From Tachypleus tridentatus (Eukaryota > Arthropoda > Merostomata > Xiphosura > Limulidae), in the NCBI RefSeq assembly GCF_004210375.1, contig NC_134837.1, forward strand, positions 160,187,310-160,251,309: a stretch of DNA of 64,000 nt. Direction: 5' to 3'. The position numbers and the translations under genes were made by a program. The notes under the pieces were generated by a model. That model was not told the DNA's origin. It saw only the letters and a program-made list of their open reading frames with translations, and did no database searches. Of this stretch, positions 1 to 16,300 are shown one piece after another; positions within the stretch are counted from its first letter, which is position 1; every line of letters begins with the position of its first letter.

Positions 1-3000
1 AATTTCAGTTTGAGAATAGGTGGTAGAGGTCGTGATGAGTAATAAAATTGAATCAGATGTACTCATGTCCCCATACTTGATATTACTGGCACACAAAAAT
101 GTAGCTAATAAAAAGGAGGAAAAAAGTATTGTAGCTCAATTTTCTCTAAATCTTGCCTTAAAGAATTTCAAGTGCTAAAGCTGCTGGGGATTCTCTCTTG
201 TTGTAGATGAGATTTACTTTTAGCATGGTAGTCACCACAGTCTAAAGAAATTCTCATTTACTGTGAGATTTGAATTGTGTATCAGTTTATATATATGGTA
301 GAGCCAAGTGAACTTGTAAGCAACAGTGTTAAATATTGTTATTTAGTAAGATATCATGTTTACTCATCTACATTGTTGAATTTGCTCTGGGAATAATCAA
401 ACTCTTCAAATTGATACACACTTGCTGGGTGAATAGTCACATACACAAATTTGGTACCCAAATATTGGCAAATAGACCCAGCCTTTGTAAAAATGTCCAA
501 GTATTTGCAAAATAGTATGCAAGACTTAACAATTGCAAGTTTCATAAAATAAGTCTCAAATGTTTTTGTTAAGAAATTTTCTTGATGTGCAGAAGTAATT
601 CATATAACTTACAAGTAGAGAGATCTGCTATAAATATCTGTTGAAAATCTTCAGATGTTTTGTTTAAATATGGAAATGGTGAACCAATTTTTTAGTAAAT
701 TGGCAATCAGTGGTGAAGACTTAAGTATCTGATTTATTGTATGTAGTTATGTTATGAACAAACTGGACAGTTTGTGGAATTTAAATGTGAAACAGTACCT
801 CAAGTCTAATTAAAATTGAAAATAACTTCACATGGAGACTAAGATCCATTTGAAATATCAAATGGGTCCACTTCAGAGAAGAAAAACTCTATAGTAAAAT
901 TGAAATTGTAGTCTATTTAGCAGCTCTTAAATGGCTTTTTAGTCTTTCTTGTACAGAATAAAAAGTGATTCATCCACATAAATATCTTTACCAGTTTATC
1001 ACTTTAGTACTATAGTTCCTAGCGCACACTTTTTTTGAGGGGGGGATTAAACCCTCTAAGGTGTAGTCTAGATTGATCATAGTTAAATGAATCATTGGAA
1101 CTTTACTGTTTACTAATTCTGCTGACTGTATTACTCTCTCCATTGGTGTCAATAGATTGCATTTAATAATAATATTAAATATTTTTAATATAAAAGTTTA
1201 AGTTGATCATCAGTATAACTTTATACTGAGGTACCATACTTGGACATAAATATCTTGTTATAAACTTCTAATTGTTTAGCATTCCATCTGAAATTTGTTT
1301 TTAATGGGTATATTAGTAATGGTCACTCTGTAACTGTTCAATAGCTTTACCAAGAGCTTTTTCTACGTCATGAATTTTTCTACTGGTCCACAGTGTTGTT
1401 TATCACTTTAATTTTTCTGCAGTACAAGTTATAACTCCTTTTTCTACATTCTGCAGCCTGTTTTTATCATCATTGCCATAACTATTTTTATTGTCCTGTA
1501 GCTCATTTGCTTTCACTATTATAACAATATTCATCATTCTTTAGTTCGAGCCTTTAGTTGTAAATAATTTTAGGACAACCCAAACTGGTTATGTGTTTTC
1601 ACTTTATAGTAAGTTTCTTTTGATGCAGTGCTTTCTATAGGTCTTGTTTTCAATATATGGAAGCTTTCAACAAATTATGTTAGAATGTTGGCAGTGTTTA
1701 AAATGAGACTTAGTTTGCATTTAAAAATGGACAAAAAAACAATGTATAGATGACAACACTTGAACACCTTGGTTAACTAATAAAAATTATAAACTTGGTG
1801 TTACACTGTTCTAAATCAAATATCACACTAGAAAGCTCATAAACTGATTGCAAATTGATTTTATTGTGGAATTGTATGAGCAGAACATGACCATCCTCTC
1901 TTTGTCATACTTCAGCTACAACCACTTTATTAGGAATATTCTTTTACATTTGTTGTGATTCTATTTGCAATTGGCCTTTTGTTTCAAAGACTTTGTACCT
2001 ACTTTGATGTTATCTCTCATCTTTTACTCTGAGTTAAGATAAAAAGTGAAGCTTGTTTAGCCATTCCAGATTTGCATCTACATTGAAAATAGTACCTACA
2101 TCTAATGTACCAAAACATGCAAAATATTAACTAAAATGAATGCAATGTTACCAAAATCTTTTGAGTGGCTGTTGCTGGGTATAACCTATGACGTTTTTTT
2201 TAAGACTTCACTTTTAAGTTAAACATTGCATGATGTCTTGATTGTATTTCTGTGAAAATCTGAACGTAATGCACATAGAAATATTACTCATTTATATGGT
2301 ACTCTGAATGTACAAATACAGGGTAGGTATCTAAGGGCAATATAGTAATGCATCTAAGTTGGCAAATGATACTTTTAGCTTTTATGGAAAAACAGAAACC
2401 ACTGGTTAGCTTTGAGAGGATAACTGTGGATAATACATTAACATAATTGCCTTGGGAAAATTGTTAAATTTCTCCACATATCTCAAGTTCATTTTCAACT
2501 TGTCGGTTTACGTACATTATTGGATTCATTACTCGTCTTAAGAAAGATGTTTTTTTCATGCAAGTAGCATGATGTGAAGCTGAGTGTAGAAAAAAAGTCA
2601 AATTTTGTAAATTTACTTCACATATAATCAAGAACATCTAGGAAACTGAATTGGCCACTTCCTGCCATGTGTTTTAGAGTAAAAGTTATACATGTATGGA
2701 AGATCAGATTACCTGTAAAATGTTGCCAGTCTATTTGACATTGAAGGCTAAGTACTAAAAATATCTATATACCTCAAGCAGAAGATGTTTTTCTTCCATT
2801 GTTTTCTTATATGTGCATGAATACTAGAGCAAAAACTACCAAAGGAATACTAAAAATGTCTGGGTCTTTTGTGGTACTTTATGGTTTTCATTAATGCTGA
2901 TAAATATTCATTGATGGGTAGAGAGAAGCTACATCTAGGCTGAAAAAAAAGTTGTTTGGAGTGATACATTTTCCAGCATGCAGAGAAAATCATTCTCTTT

Positions 3001-4503
3001 ACTTAGATGAGTTGGAATATAAGATGGTAATGGGTGGATTATCTCCACATTTAACAACAAAAAGATATTTGTGCTGTTTCACAGGGATGGACACTTATTA
3101 TTGTGTAGTCGTTCTGTATGGTATAGTACTGTGATGTACTGCTGTGGTAAGTCTCATACATTTCTTGCTGTCATTCTGTCTGAGGTATTTACAGTGCATG
3201 AAGCAATAAGTTAGATGTATATCATCATCATTAGGGAAAAGATCTCACATTAAACTCCTAAGTTTTATTTTATTGCAAGTTTGTTCTAAGTAATAAAAAT
3301 ATATACAAATCTAATTATTTGAGACTACTTACATTAGTACTAAACTGAAAATGTAGTAATTACTAGAGAAAAGATGCAAATCCATTTTCTTTAAAAAAAT
3401 AAACACCAAAAGAAAAGACCGAGTAATATATATGTGTATACTATATTACTGTCACACAGTGGTTCAGCCTGCAAAATCCCATTTAAAGCTTAATGTTAAA
3501 TTGAATGGAATGTCTTCATTAATAATTTTATGACATATACACAGTTTTTATTATCACTAGGTAGATAAGATCAAGGCTATTAGAAAGATCATTTCTTGAA
3601 TTTTTTAGCAGAAATGACAGGTGAAAAGATAATAAATGTAGGAATTCATATACTTATAGGCTTTAGAATAGATACCTTTGTTATGATACTGCCTCTGAAG
3701 TACACAAAACTACTCAGCAAATTTATAAACTTTCTTTTGTGAGTGTTAAAATTTACTGACTTAATCAATAACCGTATGATCAGACATTTCATTGCACGTG
3801 GCTAAGTATAAAATGTGCTCTGACTGAAACCGTAACTCTACAATGTACATTAGCTTTCCTTACTTTTCTGCTTAAAAACATTACAAATGGCTTTGATACA
3901 ATATTAAGGTATAAATTCAAAAAGGTTGCAGTTAGAAAATGTCTGTAAGAGTTCTTCTAGGATAATGCTCACAGTAAGGGTATGAAAATAACCAGATAGA
4001 TGAGCTGAAATTAATCAAAGAAGGTGGGTAGTTTGCTCAGTACTTAATGAAAATCTTTATGTTGAAATTCATATGAGAAATAGTGTATTTTATTTATGAA
4101 TGTGAAAGATAGTTAAGTTTCACTTTGTCTAAAACTCAGAAGAAAATCACTATTACAATTGTTAATATTATCAACGGTCTTAGTTTCTTATTCAAATAGG
4201 CTTTTGTCTAAAACATTGCAATCAAACTTTGGAAAGAATAGGTTTAGTTTAAAATTTGTGATTATACATATATAATACACACATGCATCTGTGATAAGTA
4301 TGTCGGAATTCAAATTTCATCCTTTCAAAAGTAATGTACAAGATGTGCAACAATAATGATATATGAAGTTTTTTAAAGGATTATAGACTAAGTATTAAAG
4401 TGAGTGATCTGACAGTTATCTTAGAATTTCTTCTATACGTAACTTTAAATTTGCATGTTGTTACATTTCAGACTGTTAAACTGTGTGATATTTTTCTTCA
4501 CAG
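1..4503. other. Intronic or upstream sequence of NDUFAB1, no gene seen
   Basis: AT-rich sequence with only short spurious ORFs. Because the first NDUFAB1 exon found (4504) begins in phase 0 in the middle of the protein, this stretch is most simply the intron before it. I found no exon for the mitochondrial targeting peptide here, so that exon probably lies left of the window. Confidence 0.6.
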
Positions 4504-6115
<1,612 letters not shown>

Positions 6116-6605
6116 CAAGGTATGGCAGCTGCTTTATTTGACATTGTCCAATCAAGTATGTTTTTCCTGTGAAAAAAAAATGTACACAGGTTTTGTGGGG
6201 TGATGCAATTATCCCCTTTTCCTCACATTAAAATTTCTAGTCATAAAAGTAATTCCATTTTCTTGGTAAAGAAGCAAACAAACCCAGAACAACAAGCAGT
6301 AGGAGAGCATAGTTTTGAATAAACCCTGATGTACTACACTTTGTTTGAGAGTTAAGTACATAACATTCTTAAAACAGTTGTAAAGTTGCCAAATTGAAAT
6401 GAAATGTCGGTACTTCTAATATCTTGCTGATGTTTGTGCTTGAAAATGTTTTTTATGCAGGTTATCAAGGAGGTTTAAAAAATCAGCTAGTCTACAACTG
6501 TCAAGATATTTTAGAGCTTTGCCATCAGAGGAGCCTGAGAAATGTTATGTTATTATGCTTAGTTTGATGTAGTTATTATTGAACAATAAAATCTAGATCA
6601 GGACA
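6116..6605 (+). other. NDUFAB1: NDUFAB1 3' untranslated region
   Basis: Sequence from the stop codon to just past an AATAAA at 6585-6590. A possible 3'UTR intron is visible: a caag|gtatgg donor just after the stop (GT at 6120-6121) and a tttttatgcag acceptor ending at 6460. Whether it is spliced cannot be told from sequence alone. Confidence 0.6.
6585..6590 (+). promoter_or_regulatory. NDUFAB1: NDUFAB1 poly(A) signal AATAAA
   Basis: Canonical hexamer 470 bases after the stop codon, followed by a T-rich element (cttttttaac). Confidence 0.65.
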
Positions 6606-6634
6606 CTGTCTTTTTTAACAAGGACACAATGACA

Positions 6635-7258
6635 CTAATACATGTATTACTGATTTTATTAACCTCATTTAAGAAATGTAACAAGGCAACCAACCAATTT
6701 TCAAACCTCGACAGAGGTATTTATAGGTACTCCTCTCACATGCGTATGGTTTTGAAAACGTCATCCAAATAAAACTTTTTTCAATAGTTTTAGGGTTCTC
6801 TGTTCTCCAAGATGTGTTGTTACTAAATGAATGTGTTTGGGGAATCTCCAGCAACCAGGATAGTTTATCACATAATACAAAAGAACACAGTGAAACTTTT
6901 CTGGAATACAAACAAGCCCAGTCTGTAGCCATCTAATATTTTCTTTGTGGAAAACAACTAACAAAAAAGCATACCAACAGGCAGTTGGTATAGATGTGTT
7001 CCTCTTCATTTGCTTGGAAGATAAAACAAAATATATATATTTAAATATATATATGTGTGTGTGTGCTGACACGTTATCAGTAGTTTATCCCATACTCAAT
7101 GAGTTAGAGGATGAGTTTGTGGTTGAAAGAATCCTGATACATGAATGGCTAAGCAGTCAACAAACTCCAGATCTTAGATACTTTGGATGTGGCATACCTC
7201 CTTGGTATTCCATCCATGCTGGTTCAGATATTTGTAACACAGATTGTCTTTTAAATCT
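6635..7258 (-). other. GSPT1: eRF3 3' untranslated region
   Basis: Sequence between the eRF3 stop codon and the presumed cleavage site after the signal at 6655-6660. It holds a TA/TG microsatellite near 7035-7065. Open frames on either strand here have no recognisable content. Confidence 0.55.
6655..6660 (-). promoter_or_regulatory. GSPT1: eRF3 poly(A) signal AATAAA on the - strand
   Basis: The + strand reads tttatt, which is AATAAA on the - strand, about 600 bases after the eRF3 stop. It is the only canonical hexamer I saw in this interval on that strand. Confidence 0.5.
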
Positions 7259-7302
7259 TTACTCTACAACTCTTAAAATTTTTCCTATGGCGATGGTACG
7301 GC
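7259..7302 (-). CDS. GSPT1: eRF3 exon 15: last coding exon
   Basis: 44 nt. Acceptor attgtag, completes Gly552, then [13 protein letters not shown] and TAA at 7261-7259. It matches the conserved eRF3 C-terminus, and a 102-nt intron separates it from exon 14. Confidence 0.95.
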
Positions 7303-10300
7303 CTACAATAAAAATAAATCGTAATTTCAATAATTTTCACAACTACCTACAGTTATTAATAAATATAAAGAAACTACATTAAAAATATTCAACCACTTCC
7401 CTACCTTCGTCTCGTAGTGTAAACCGTCCCATTTGTGGGAATTTTTTAAAAGATTCCATACAAGTCAGAGCTAAACATTCAAATCTCATAATGGCCACTT
7501 GATCCTGCTTTACAAACCGTGGTCGTGTTTTGCTTCTTTCTCCCGATTTTTTATCAATTAGGCAGATTAAGGCCTGGGTTAAAGAAATACAAAATAACTG
7601 TTCAGTAACCTTAGGCATTGTTTCATGATAAATATATATTTTAATTACAAGCTTTATAAGCACCACTAATAACTCCTAAGTAATGCTATTTCACAGCATT
7701 AGTGAACAATTTTTCTGCTCTGTTATATGTAAAAAGGTCCCTCCTTCAATTAGAGGCACTTCAGTGGCAGGGATAAAATGTATGGAATTGTGCATATTCA
7801 TATCCTCAATCGCATTCTTAATTATAATACTTTTTGTTGTGTCACTGAGAGGGTTGTTAAATAAACTTTTCCCTTCTTTGGCTGTCATTGCATCTGCTTT
7901 TCAGAAGACAGCTCTAAGCCACACACTATGACTAGAAGTTTGCTACTCTTCATTATGTTGTCATTAATTACCAATATCCCTTTAACTCTCTCAATATGGA
8001 CTGGGTCAATTTGACCAATCATGTAACCTCATTGTACTCAGTCTTTATAGGTTTGATACTGCTAACTTTTAATAGTGTGTACATCTTCATGAAATTTGGC
8101 AGTCTTTCATTTAACATTAAATTGTTTTCAAGGAAGTATTCTGAATAAAATAAAATACGATTTGCCTGTTGTTTTTTTTTCCAGTAAAACTGTTGTTATT
8201 TTCTGTATCGTAACTCTACAGAATAATGTTGATCAATTTGACCGATTTCATACCCACCAAAAATGAAAAACGAAAAGTAAATTACTCTCTTTTTTACATT
8301 TTAGTAATTTTTATAACAATAAATAAAGAATTTACCTGTATCTTTTGTATTAATGGTAGTAATGCTCAAAATTATCTAACCTTTCTTCAAGTTAATATTA
8401 TAGATAATAGCAAAATATATTGTTGAAAACAAACAGTAGGAAGGGTTTTAAGGGATTACACAAATAATATTTGAGATTTATGGGGATGAAGAATAGTTTA
8501 ATCATAACATGAAATCACTTTGCACTCAGATTAGTAACGAGTATTTTCACAAAAAAATTCTTTAGTAAAAATATTTCAATCTTTACTAAAAGTCTACCAA
8601 ATATTGTGAATCAACACTGTATCAAAAGTTAGTGTAAATACTTAACGTGTGCAAGTGTATAGATGAACTCGAACATATTATAGTGAGCCTGTTGCAAAAC
8701 ATTCAAAAAGCAGACAATTCTGGCTTTCTAACTAAGCACCAAGAGCCATTACAAATTCATCTATGCTAAGTCTATATTTCATGTTGGTAAAAGCTTGAAC
8801 TAAAAGAGGAATAGACAATTCATAGTTTGTAACACAATGTAATATAACATTACTAATTAGCTGAACATTTTGGCTCTCTAAATTATAGATAACACAGAAT
8901 TAAATGTTAGAACTATTAACAAACCCTGAAAGAGAGGATATAACAGATGGGTGTGGCAAGAGGAATTTAATTTTCTATTTTATGGCTCTGTAACCAAACA
9001 AAATTGAGAGATATACAAATTATGGTTTGTGTGAACAATGAGGATTTTATAGTGAGTCATTTAACCTTATTGTGATGAGTCACAGGTTAGAGGCCATGTC
9101 ATCATATTTGTCGACTCGCATTCAAAATTTACTGAACTACTATTTTATGAATTTATGTCACTAAGTTTGATATCAAGCTAGAGATAATAATTCAAAAATT
9201 CATATCATAAATTATTTCTTTTCTTGATTTAAAAGTAAATCTTTAAAAACATACCTAAACATCAATTTTCATATGCCATTTGATATGCTGAATGCAGTAG
9301 TGTTTCAAATTAAATGTTTATGTTGTTCAATTCAAAGACAAACCTTCTTGCTCATAACTTGAGTCTTTAACCTGTTAGAAATTTCTTTTTGTTTTACCCA
9401 AATACAGCTCCATTACTAAACTTATGGATTTATAGGGTAGTGATATAGTAAATTATTATTTTTGGGTTATTAAAATGTACATGTAAAAACTTAAAAAAAA
9501 TCATTTCACATCCATCACATGAAATTTAACGCTGCAGCAACTGAGCATTCTTACATGTTTTAAGAAAAACAAGTTTAAAATCTTATTTTTAAATAGCAAT
9601 AATGTTTGTATATATAAAATGCATTACAACTAAAATGTGATTGTATTTTACAAAATACTAGTTCACTGAAACACAGTCAAGACAGGTCACTTTGTAAAGA
9701 TAAGATCAGTTTATATGATTGAATAAACGTAACGAGTGCATGTGAACTGCATCATTGCAACTTCTATCTCGACTAGCAATAGCTGAAAGGTCAGTATAAT
9801 AAAACTAATAACGTTATGGCATTTAAACTATTTAGATTAAACATTTGTGTTTACAAGTTATAATCATCTGATAAACAATGAAATTTCAGGTAACTATCAT
9901 AGAATAATTACATTGATGAGCTTTAATTATATACAAGTAAGATACATAGTTAGAGTGAAATGTGTGTATAATATGCTATACTAAACAAGGGAGTTGGAGA
10001 TTAAGACAATACTACTAACACGTACACTTACGTATCTCGTATTGATATCTTACTTGAATATTTATTTACTATATCACTTATAATGTGGTTAAATCCTTTT
10101 TGTGAACGTAAAAACTATGTGTGTGTTTTACAGTTCTTCCCAGTCATTCTGGGAAGAAATAAGCATAATTTATATTTGCTTCCTAATTTTATATGGTTAT
10201 TACAAGATTGATAGTGAAAATAACATAAAATAGAACGTATATTCTTAATAAAGATTTGAAAATTATCTGGAGGTTATACACATTTCATATAAAATTAAAA

Positions 10301-13300
10301 TTTTTTCTCATGTATGAAAGTATTTCTAATCTTAAAAATGAAAATTTTTCCAACCTGTGCAGTTGCTGATGGAAATGAATAATAACCATCCACCTGTATG
10401 ATTTTTTTTTTTTTAAACTTAAGTTTTGATGCTTTAAATAGGCTTTCTTTAAACCAGATAACTAAGAACAGTACATTCTTACTCTTTAGTGAAGCTTTAG
10501 TAAGTATTTCAGAATATTTCATGTGACTTTTTGTGTAGTTGTTCATGAACAGTTGTAAATTGAGTGGTTTTTAATAACGTTTGACATGACTTATATTTAC
10601 ACCAAATGAGACTCCTAATTGTAGGTTGAAAGATCTATCAGTGTATCAAATGAAAAACAAAATTATTTAGCATGTTTTAATGTCAAATAAACTGCCACAT
10701 GAGAAAATGAAAAAAACAAAAAACAATTTAAATTGGATATTTTTTATTTCATGCATTTCTTAATAGACTGCCATGAAATTTGTTATGTGGAGTAAGTGTC
10801 CAGCATAGCACATCCAATAAAAATATTAGATATTTTTATTCTGAGAGTCCAAACCACAAAAGGTGGAAAATTGCTAAACTATCACTCCTGTTAATAACCC
10901 AGTGTGTCCTACAGGTCGTTTTGGCTACATGGCACATAACCACGTCTTGATACAAATGTTAATATAAAAAATACAAGAATTTGTATTATCCTTACATTTA
11001 GTTTCTATCACAAATGGCATTAAAGTTATTCATTGATGCTCTAAAACAGGATTCATTACCTAAGGTGAAGAATCCTGAAATACATCTGATGTTGTTAGGA
11101 AGTTCAGATGTACATAAAGACACCCACAAATTTAAGGAAATAAAAACTTACTTTGACTGACACCTCCTCAACGGTTGCATGCAGATGCAGGACAGCTGTA
11201 TAACCCGGACATATAATAGACTTGTGTTCTAATATCACCACCTGTAAGTATGCATTTTCAATAAACTATAGGATTCATTCATTTCTTTAACAAAAAAGTT
11301 AATCACAAATTAAAAATAATCATGTCATATGGACTCTGGAATTCTGGTTATATGAAGTGTACAAATAAGGAATTTTAGAAAAAAAAAATAGCTTATATTA
11401 AAAAAAAATGTATTCACCTGCAGAGATGTTTTGAACGTTTCTACTACTATATTTGACAGTCACACTAAAACTGAAAATAACTTCAAAATTTCTCAATACA
11501 GTATTTTTTCAGCATTAGTGGACACAAGGATAGAATGCCATACTACAAAGACAAGATTACATCAGCTTTAATATAGATACTCCATAATATTAATGCTGTA
11601 TAATGAACCTGATTGATTGGACATTCACAACATTAATTTGAACTACACATTTCAATAACAGCTTTCAAAACATGCCTGAACTTTAAATAGTGTATGTACT
11701 TCAAGATTGTTTTGTTTTCCAATATCTAAGCTTATATTTATCTTTTCTGATCAAAGTTTAGTATTTCCAGTTAACTTTGCAATTATTTTACATTTTTGTG
11801 TCTTGATTGCTTAATTGTTAATTTACTGACTGAACTTAGTTATTGTACTGCCCACAAAGTTCCTGTTATATATAGAATAGTTCGTAACTTTGAAAAGCAG
11901 TACAGCATTAAGCTAACACTGTAAGAAAGAGAAGATTCTGATATTTAACACTTATTAGTCAAGAATAATTCATATGAAAATTAATCACACATACATATGA
12001 AAACATTGAAACAACATCAAGATTTTAAAACAATTCCTCAAAGTTTAGAGGTCATATTTTTGTCATAACTTTTATTTTTGCATATTATGTTTGTTGGAAG
12101 GGTACAGGGATAATCTATGAAAAATATCTGATAAAGATACTTATATTTGGCCTGCAAAAGGAAACTGTTCAGAAAACATAAATATAAGAACTTGTGTATT
12201 ATAAACAAACTATTATTATTAAATGTAAAAGGATCTCAACCAAAAAATATTATCAAAGTAGCATACTAGAACAACTGACCAAAGTAATGGTGATACCAAT
12301 TTGAAAGATAAAACCATTGGTCACAAACAAAGATTTGTCAATCTTGCATTGCTGGTGTTATTTACAGTGGAAAATCAGTTGTTTTTGTTGGCAAGGTACA
12401 AAGAAAAAATCAAGGTAAAGCTGATAAGACATATAAAGTGAAACTTTTAGATGCACAATACAAAAAAAATTAGATGTCTAATACAAGTATTTTATCTTTT
12501 CAATAGTATTATATAAAACAAAATTTCAAAACTTTAAAACCTAAGATTTATATAAATACCAAATCATATTGAAGGTCTCATGAAATTTAGTTAACTATTT
12601 TCATTTTGACTAAGTTATGAAGAAACTTTATTATCAGTCAATATTTTGAGTGTGTTTTTCTTATAGCAAAGCCACAATGAGCTATCTACTGAGTCTACCG
12701 AGGGGAATTGAACCCATAATTTTAGTGTAAATCCAAAGACTTGCCACTGTACCAAGCGGGGGACAAAATCACAACCAATATTATGTGTTGTTTTTATTTA
12801 GAAGTGTAATTGCTTTGGTCATATTGGAAATGTTTAGGTCTGTGGCAAGGATTTCCTAAACCATGTTTCCATGGTTTATTTGTTTTAAATATTTTTGTAA
12901 AGCTGTCTGTATTAACCATCTCCAATTTGAACTGACAAAAAACAGCTAGTTCACACCATCAAACCTTGGATTAATTTTACTGAATAGTGGGATTTAAAGG
13001 TACTTTTGTAATACATCTATGATCACAATTATGAAAAATAATTTTGCAGGAATGATACATGAACTCTTGGATTCACAGTTCTGCAATTAACTAATAGCTC
13101 ACACTGTCTGTGGATCTCTGACTATAACTTAAACATTAAGTTAAAATATGCAACCAAAAAGTAAAGCACAGCTATATAAATGATTGGATAAAACCACCTG
13201 TAAAAGTAATTACTAAACATACCTGAGCATCAAATATTTTTCCTACTGTACATGCATTGTCTGCATCACACAGGACAAAACCTGACTGTACTTCCTAAAT

Positions 13301-16300
13301 GTAAAAAAATTACATCAAGTATCAGGAGTATCAACTGTATACCTTATATGCAAATAATAAATTCCTCAAATAAGAAACCTTTTTACATTTTCTCATTATT
13401 TTATAAATGTATTAGATTAAAATCTATCTTTATAAATATGTTTTGTATTCTTGATTTTTTCATATACTTCTTAGTTTACACAAAAATGAATTTTATTACA
13501 AGTACAGAAAAGAGTAAATTATGTATATTGTGTGCATGTGTATGAATTAAAACATTTCATGAAAACCAGAAATAAAGCTCAAAAGCAATGTTTATCTGTT
13601 GTAAAGGACAAAGCTACACAACGTGCTCTGCCAGCTGCAGGTACTGAAGCCCAATTTTTAGCATCATTAGCTCTTTGACTTACCACTGAACTACCAGTAG
13701 ATCTTTAAAAACTAGTTATTCCTTTATGTTTCATAAAATACACCTTTATTCATTTTTTTAAAATAAAAACACATGCAAAGAAATATTTGATGTTTCATTC
13801 TAAGTTACCTCTTCTTCTACTCCTTTTAACTTTATCTTAACACTATCACCAGAAGTAACCATGTTAACTTCATCTTCATCCATCCACAAAGTTAACACTT
13901 CTACCAGTTTCTGTAAAAACAAAAGAATTCAGCATACTATTTTACCAAACAAATACAGAAGATTGTTACTGATTATTTGAACAATTTGTTTTATGTTACA
14001 TAAAAAGTACATACAATTGTCAAATCTAAGTTTACAATCCTAAGGAAATTACTAGACTAATATAACCAATATCAGGAATGTTAAGTCTTAACCCTTTCAC
14101 GCCTAGTAGGTGTATCTTGCCATTCCTCTAACTGCATATCATAAAAATTAGCAAGTCAAACCCTACTCGTACATAAAACACTGAAACAAACTTTAAAACA
14201 TAAACCACGATAATCATTTAATGTTTTTGAAACTAGATTTTTATGAAAAACCACTACATGACACAAATATACACTATGCTATTAAGAAATAAACCTGTAA
14301 CTGTTGACTTTAAAGCCAGGTTTCATAAAATATTATTCTACAACTCAATGTTTGGTAGTATTTTCTTTTTATTTTACACATTTTATTAAACAAGTAACTG
14401 TCCCAAAAAGAATCAGCACTTGAACCATGCTTTATTTTTCACATTGTTCTTTATTTATATTAATTTCAATAGACATACACATTTTTGAAAAGTTACAAAT
14501 ACAATCACAAGTCTAATAATGTAATGTACTAACTCATGTTTTTGAAAGAAATTCTGCAGTAAAATATCTCATGTATCATTAAAACTAATATAATTCTAAC
14601 CTTACTATATATGATTTACAAAATTACTTCTGTATTTCTTTTGGAAATTCTGTATATTTGCTTCAAACAGACTACTGTTAATCTTTAAGCTAATGCCAGG
14701 GAAAGTGGTAAGATTAAGTTGATTTCAAATTACCACTGGGTAAGGATAGAAAGAATGAAACAAAATTGAATTCACCTGAGGAAAAGTTACCATAAAAGAT
14801 TACATTCCCTCATGTACAGTTGCATTTTCTCATAAATGTTTTTGTATTTAATACATGCAATATGTTCACTTTTATTGGTTATAAATAAAAGAATATGGAT
14901 GGTCAATACATTCCTGATCAGAAAAGCCAACTGAAAAGAGGAAATTCTTTAAGCAAAATTAAATTCTTTGGCAATGCAAGAAAGTAATATTGTGATAATT
15001 TTTGGAAGTTTTAATAATTAGTTTAAAAAAGAAACTTCTAGATTAATTACTTCAACAAAGGAAAAAATAAAACTGAGGGAACTAAGAAAATTAATATATT
15101 ACTTTTAAAGTGGCACAAAACACAATATTGTTGGTTAATTGATATGTTATGAAAGAAAGGCTTCAGAATTAATAACTATAATTAGAAATGTAAAATTCAC
15201 AAAAGAAGCTATGCTGTAAATAGATTGCAAACAACAAAATAGGTCTCAGCTTTCACATGATATATGACAGTCCAAAAAATATTTAAACTCTTCAATAAAG
15301 CATTGTGTCCACAAGTTTGTGAATGTCACTACAATCAAGTCTTCAATTATTTCCTTTTAAATTTAAGACAGAATATTAATCAAGCATGAAACCAGCTATA
15401 CAAAAATTAAAATAAAAAACATGAGAAGTTCATAAGGACAAATTGCCACAACTATGAATTTTCCCTTGAAAAAATTTGCTGTTTTCATCGTTCAAAGCTA
15501 CACATTTGGCTATTTCCATTCTGTCCAAGACAGAAAATCAAATCCTGCACTTTAGCGTAAATTTACTGATGGTACACTGGGGGACTTTTAAAACAAAATG
15601 TACAAGTAATTGTTTTAGACTATTACATATACAAAAAAAAAAGAACTGAATAACAAATCACTTCTTTGAGAAAAAAAATTAATATCCCTCTCAATATTTA
15701 TCATAAATAAATTTATACATTTCTCACCAAGTTATACAAATACGCTTAAAGTACTCACTGATGGTCCAAATAAGATATGTGAAAGACATTTCATGCAATA
15801 ATTTAATGTTTTTAGTAACTCACTCACCCTGATTGGCATTAGAATAAGCTGTTGGCCTCTCTTTACTGCTCCTGATTCAATTTTACCTAGGACCACTGTG
15901 CCCATATCCTAAAGATAAAACAAACTAACTTTAGTTTTTGTATGTTTTGGCAGTACAATGTTAGATTCTGAAATACACGTCCTACTGATATGATATTGTT
16001 TCCATAACTGATATCATTTCATAATTAACAAATACTATTTGTGAGAAAAAAACAAGTATCAAATTATATTTAGACCAACAACCAACAAGTATTCTGATCA
16101 AAACTACTTGTGAAGATGATCCTAAAAATGTACTAATAATTAAATAATGAAACAGAATTTAAATAAACCAAAGATTTAAAATCCCAGACAGAGATTCCAC
16201 GACATATTTTGAGATTACAATCATAACCCATATAAAAGTGGATAATACATAAGTGAATATAGCATCAGACAAGCAGGCAAACTGTAGGATACAAACTAAA

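Noticed and set aside
2952-3134. 60-residue ORF as an NDUFAB1 upstream exon
   Set aside because: No mitochondrial targeting character, and no in-phase splice sites joining it to 4504.
6945-7382. 145-residue ORF on the + strand
   Set aside because: It is antisense to the eRF3 3'UTR and last exon, has no family resemblance, and runs through a TA/TG microsatellite.
7379-7404. C-terminus REVVEYF for eRF3
   Set aside because: This is intron read-through. The donor at 7404 and the exon at 7259-7302 restore the conserved end of the protein.
13252-13545. 97-residue ORF on the + strand
   Set aside because: Antisense of eRF3 exon 12 followed by AT-rich intron; no domain.
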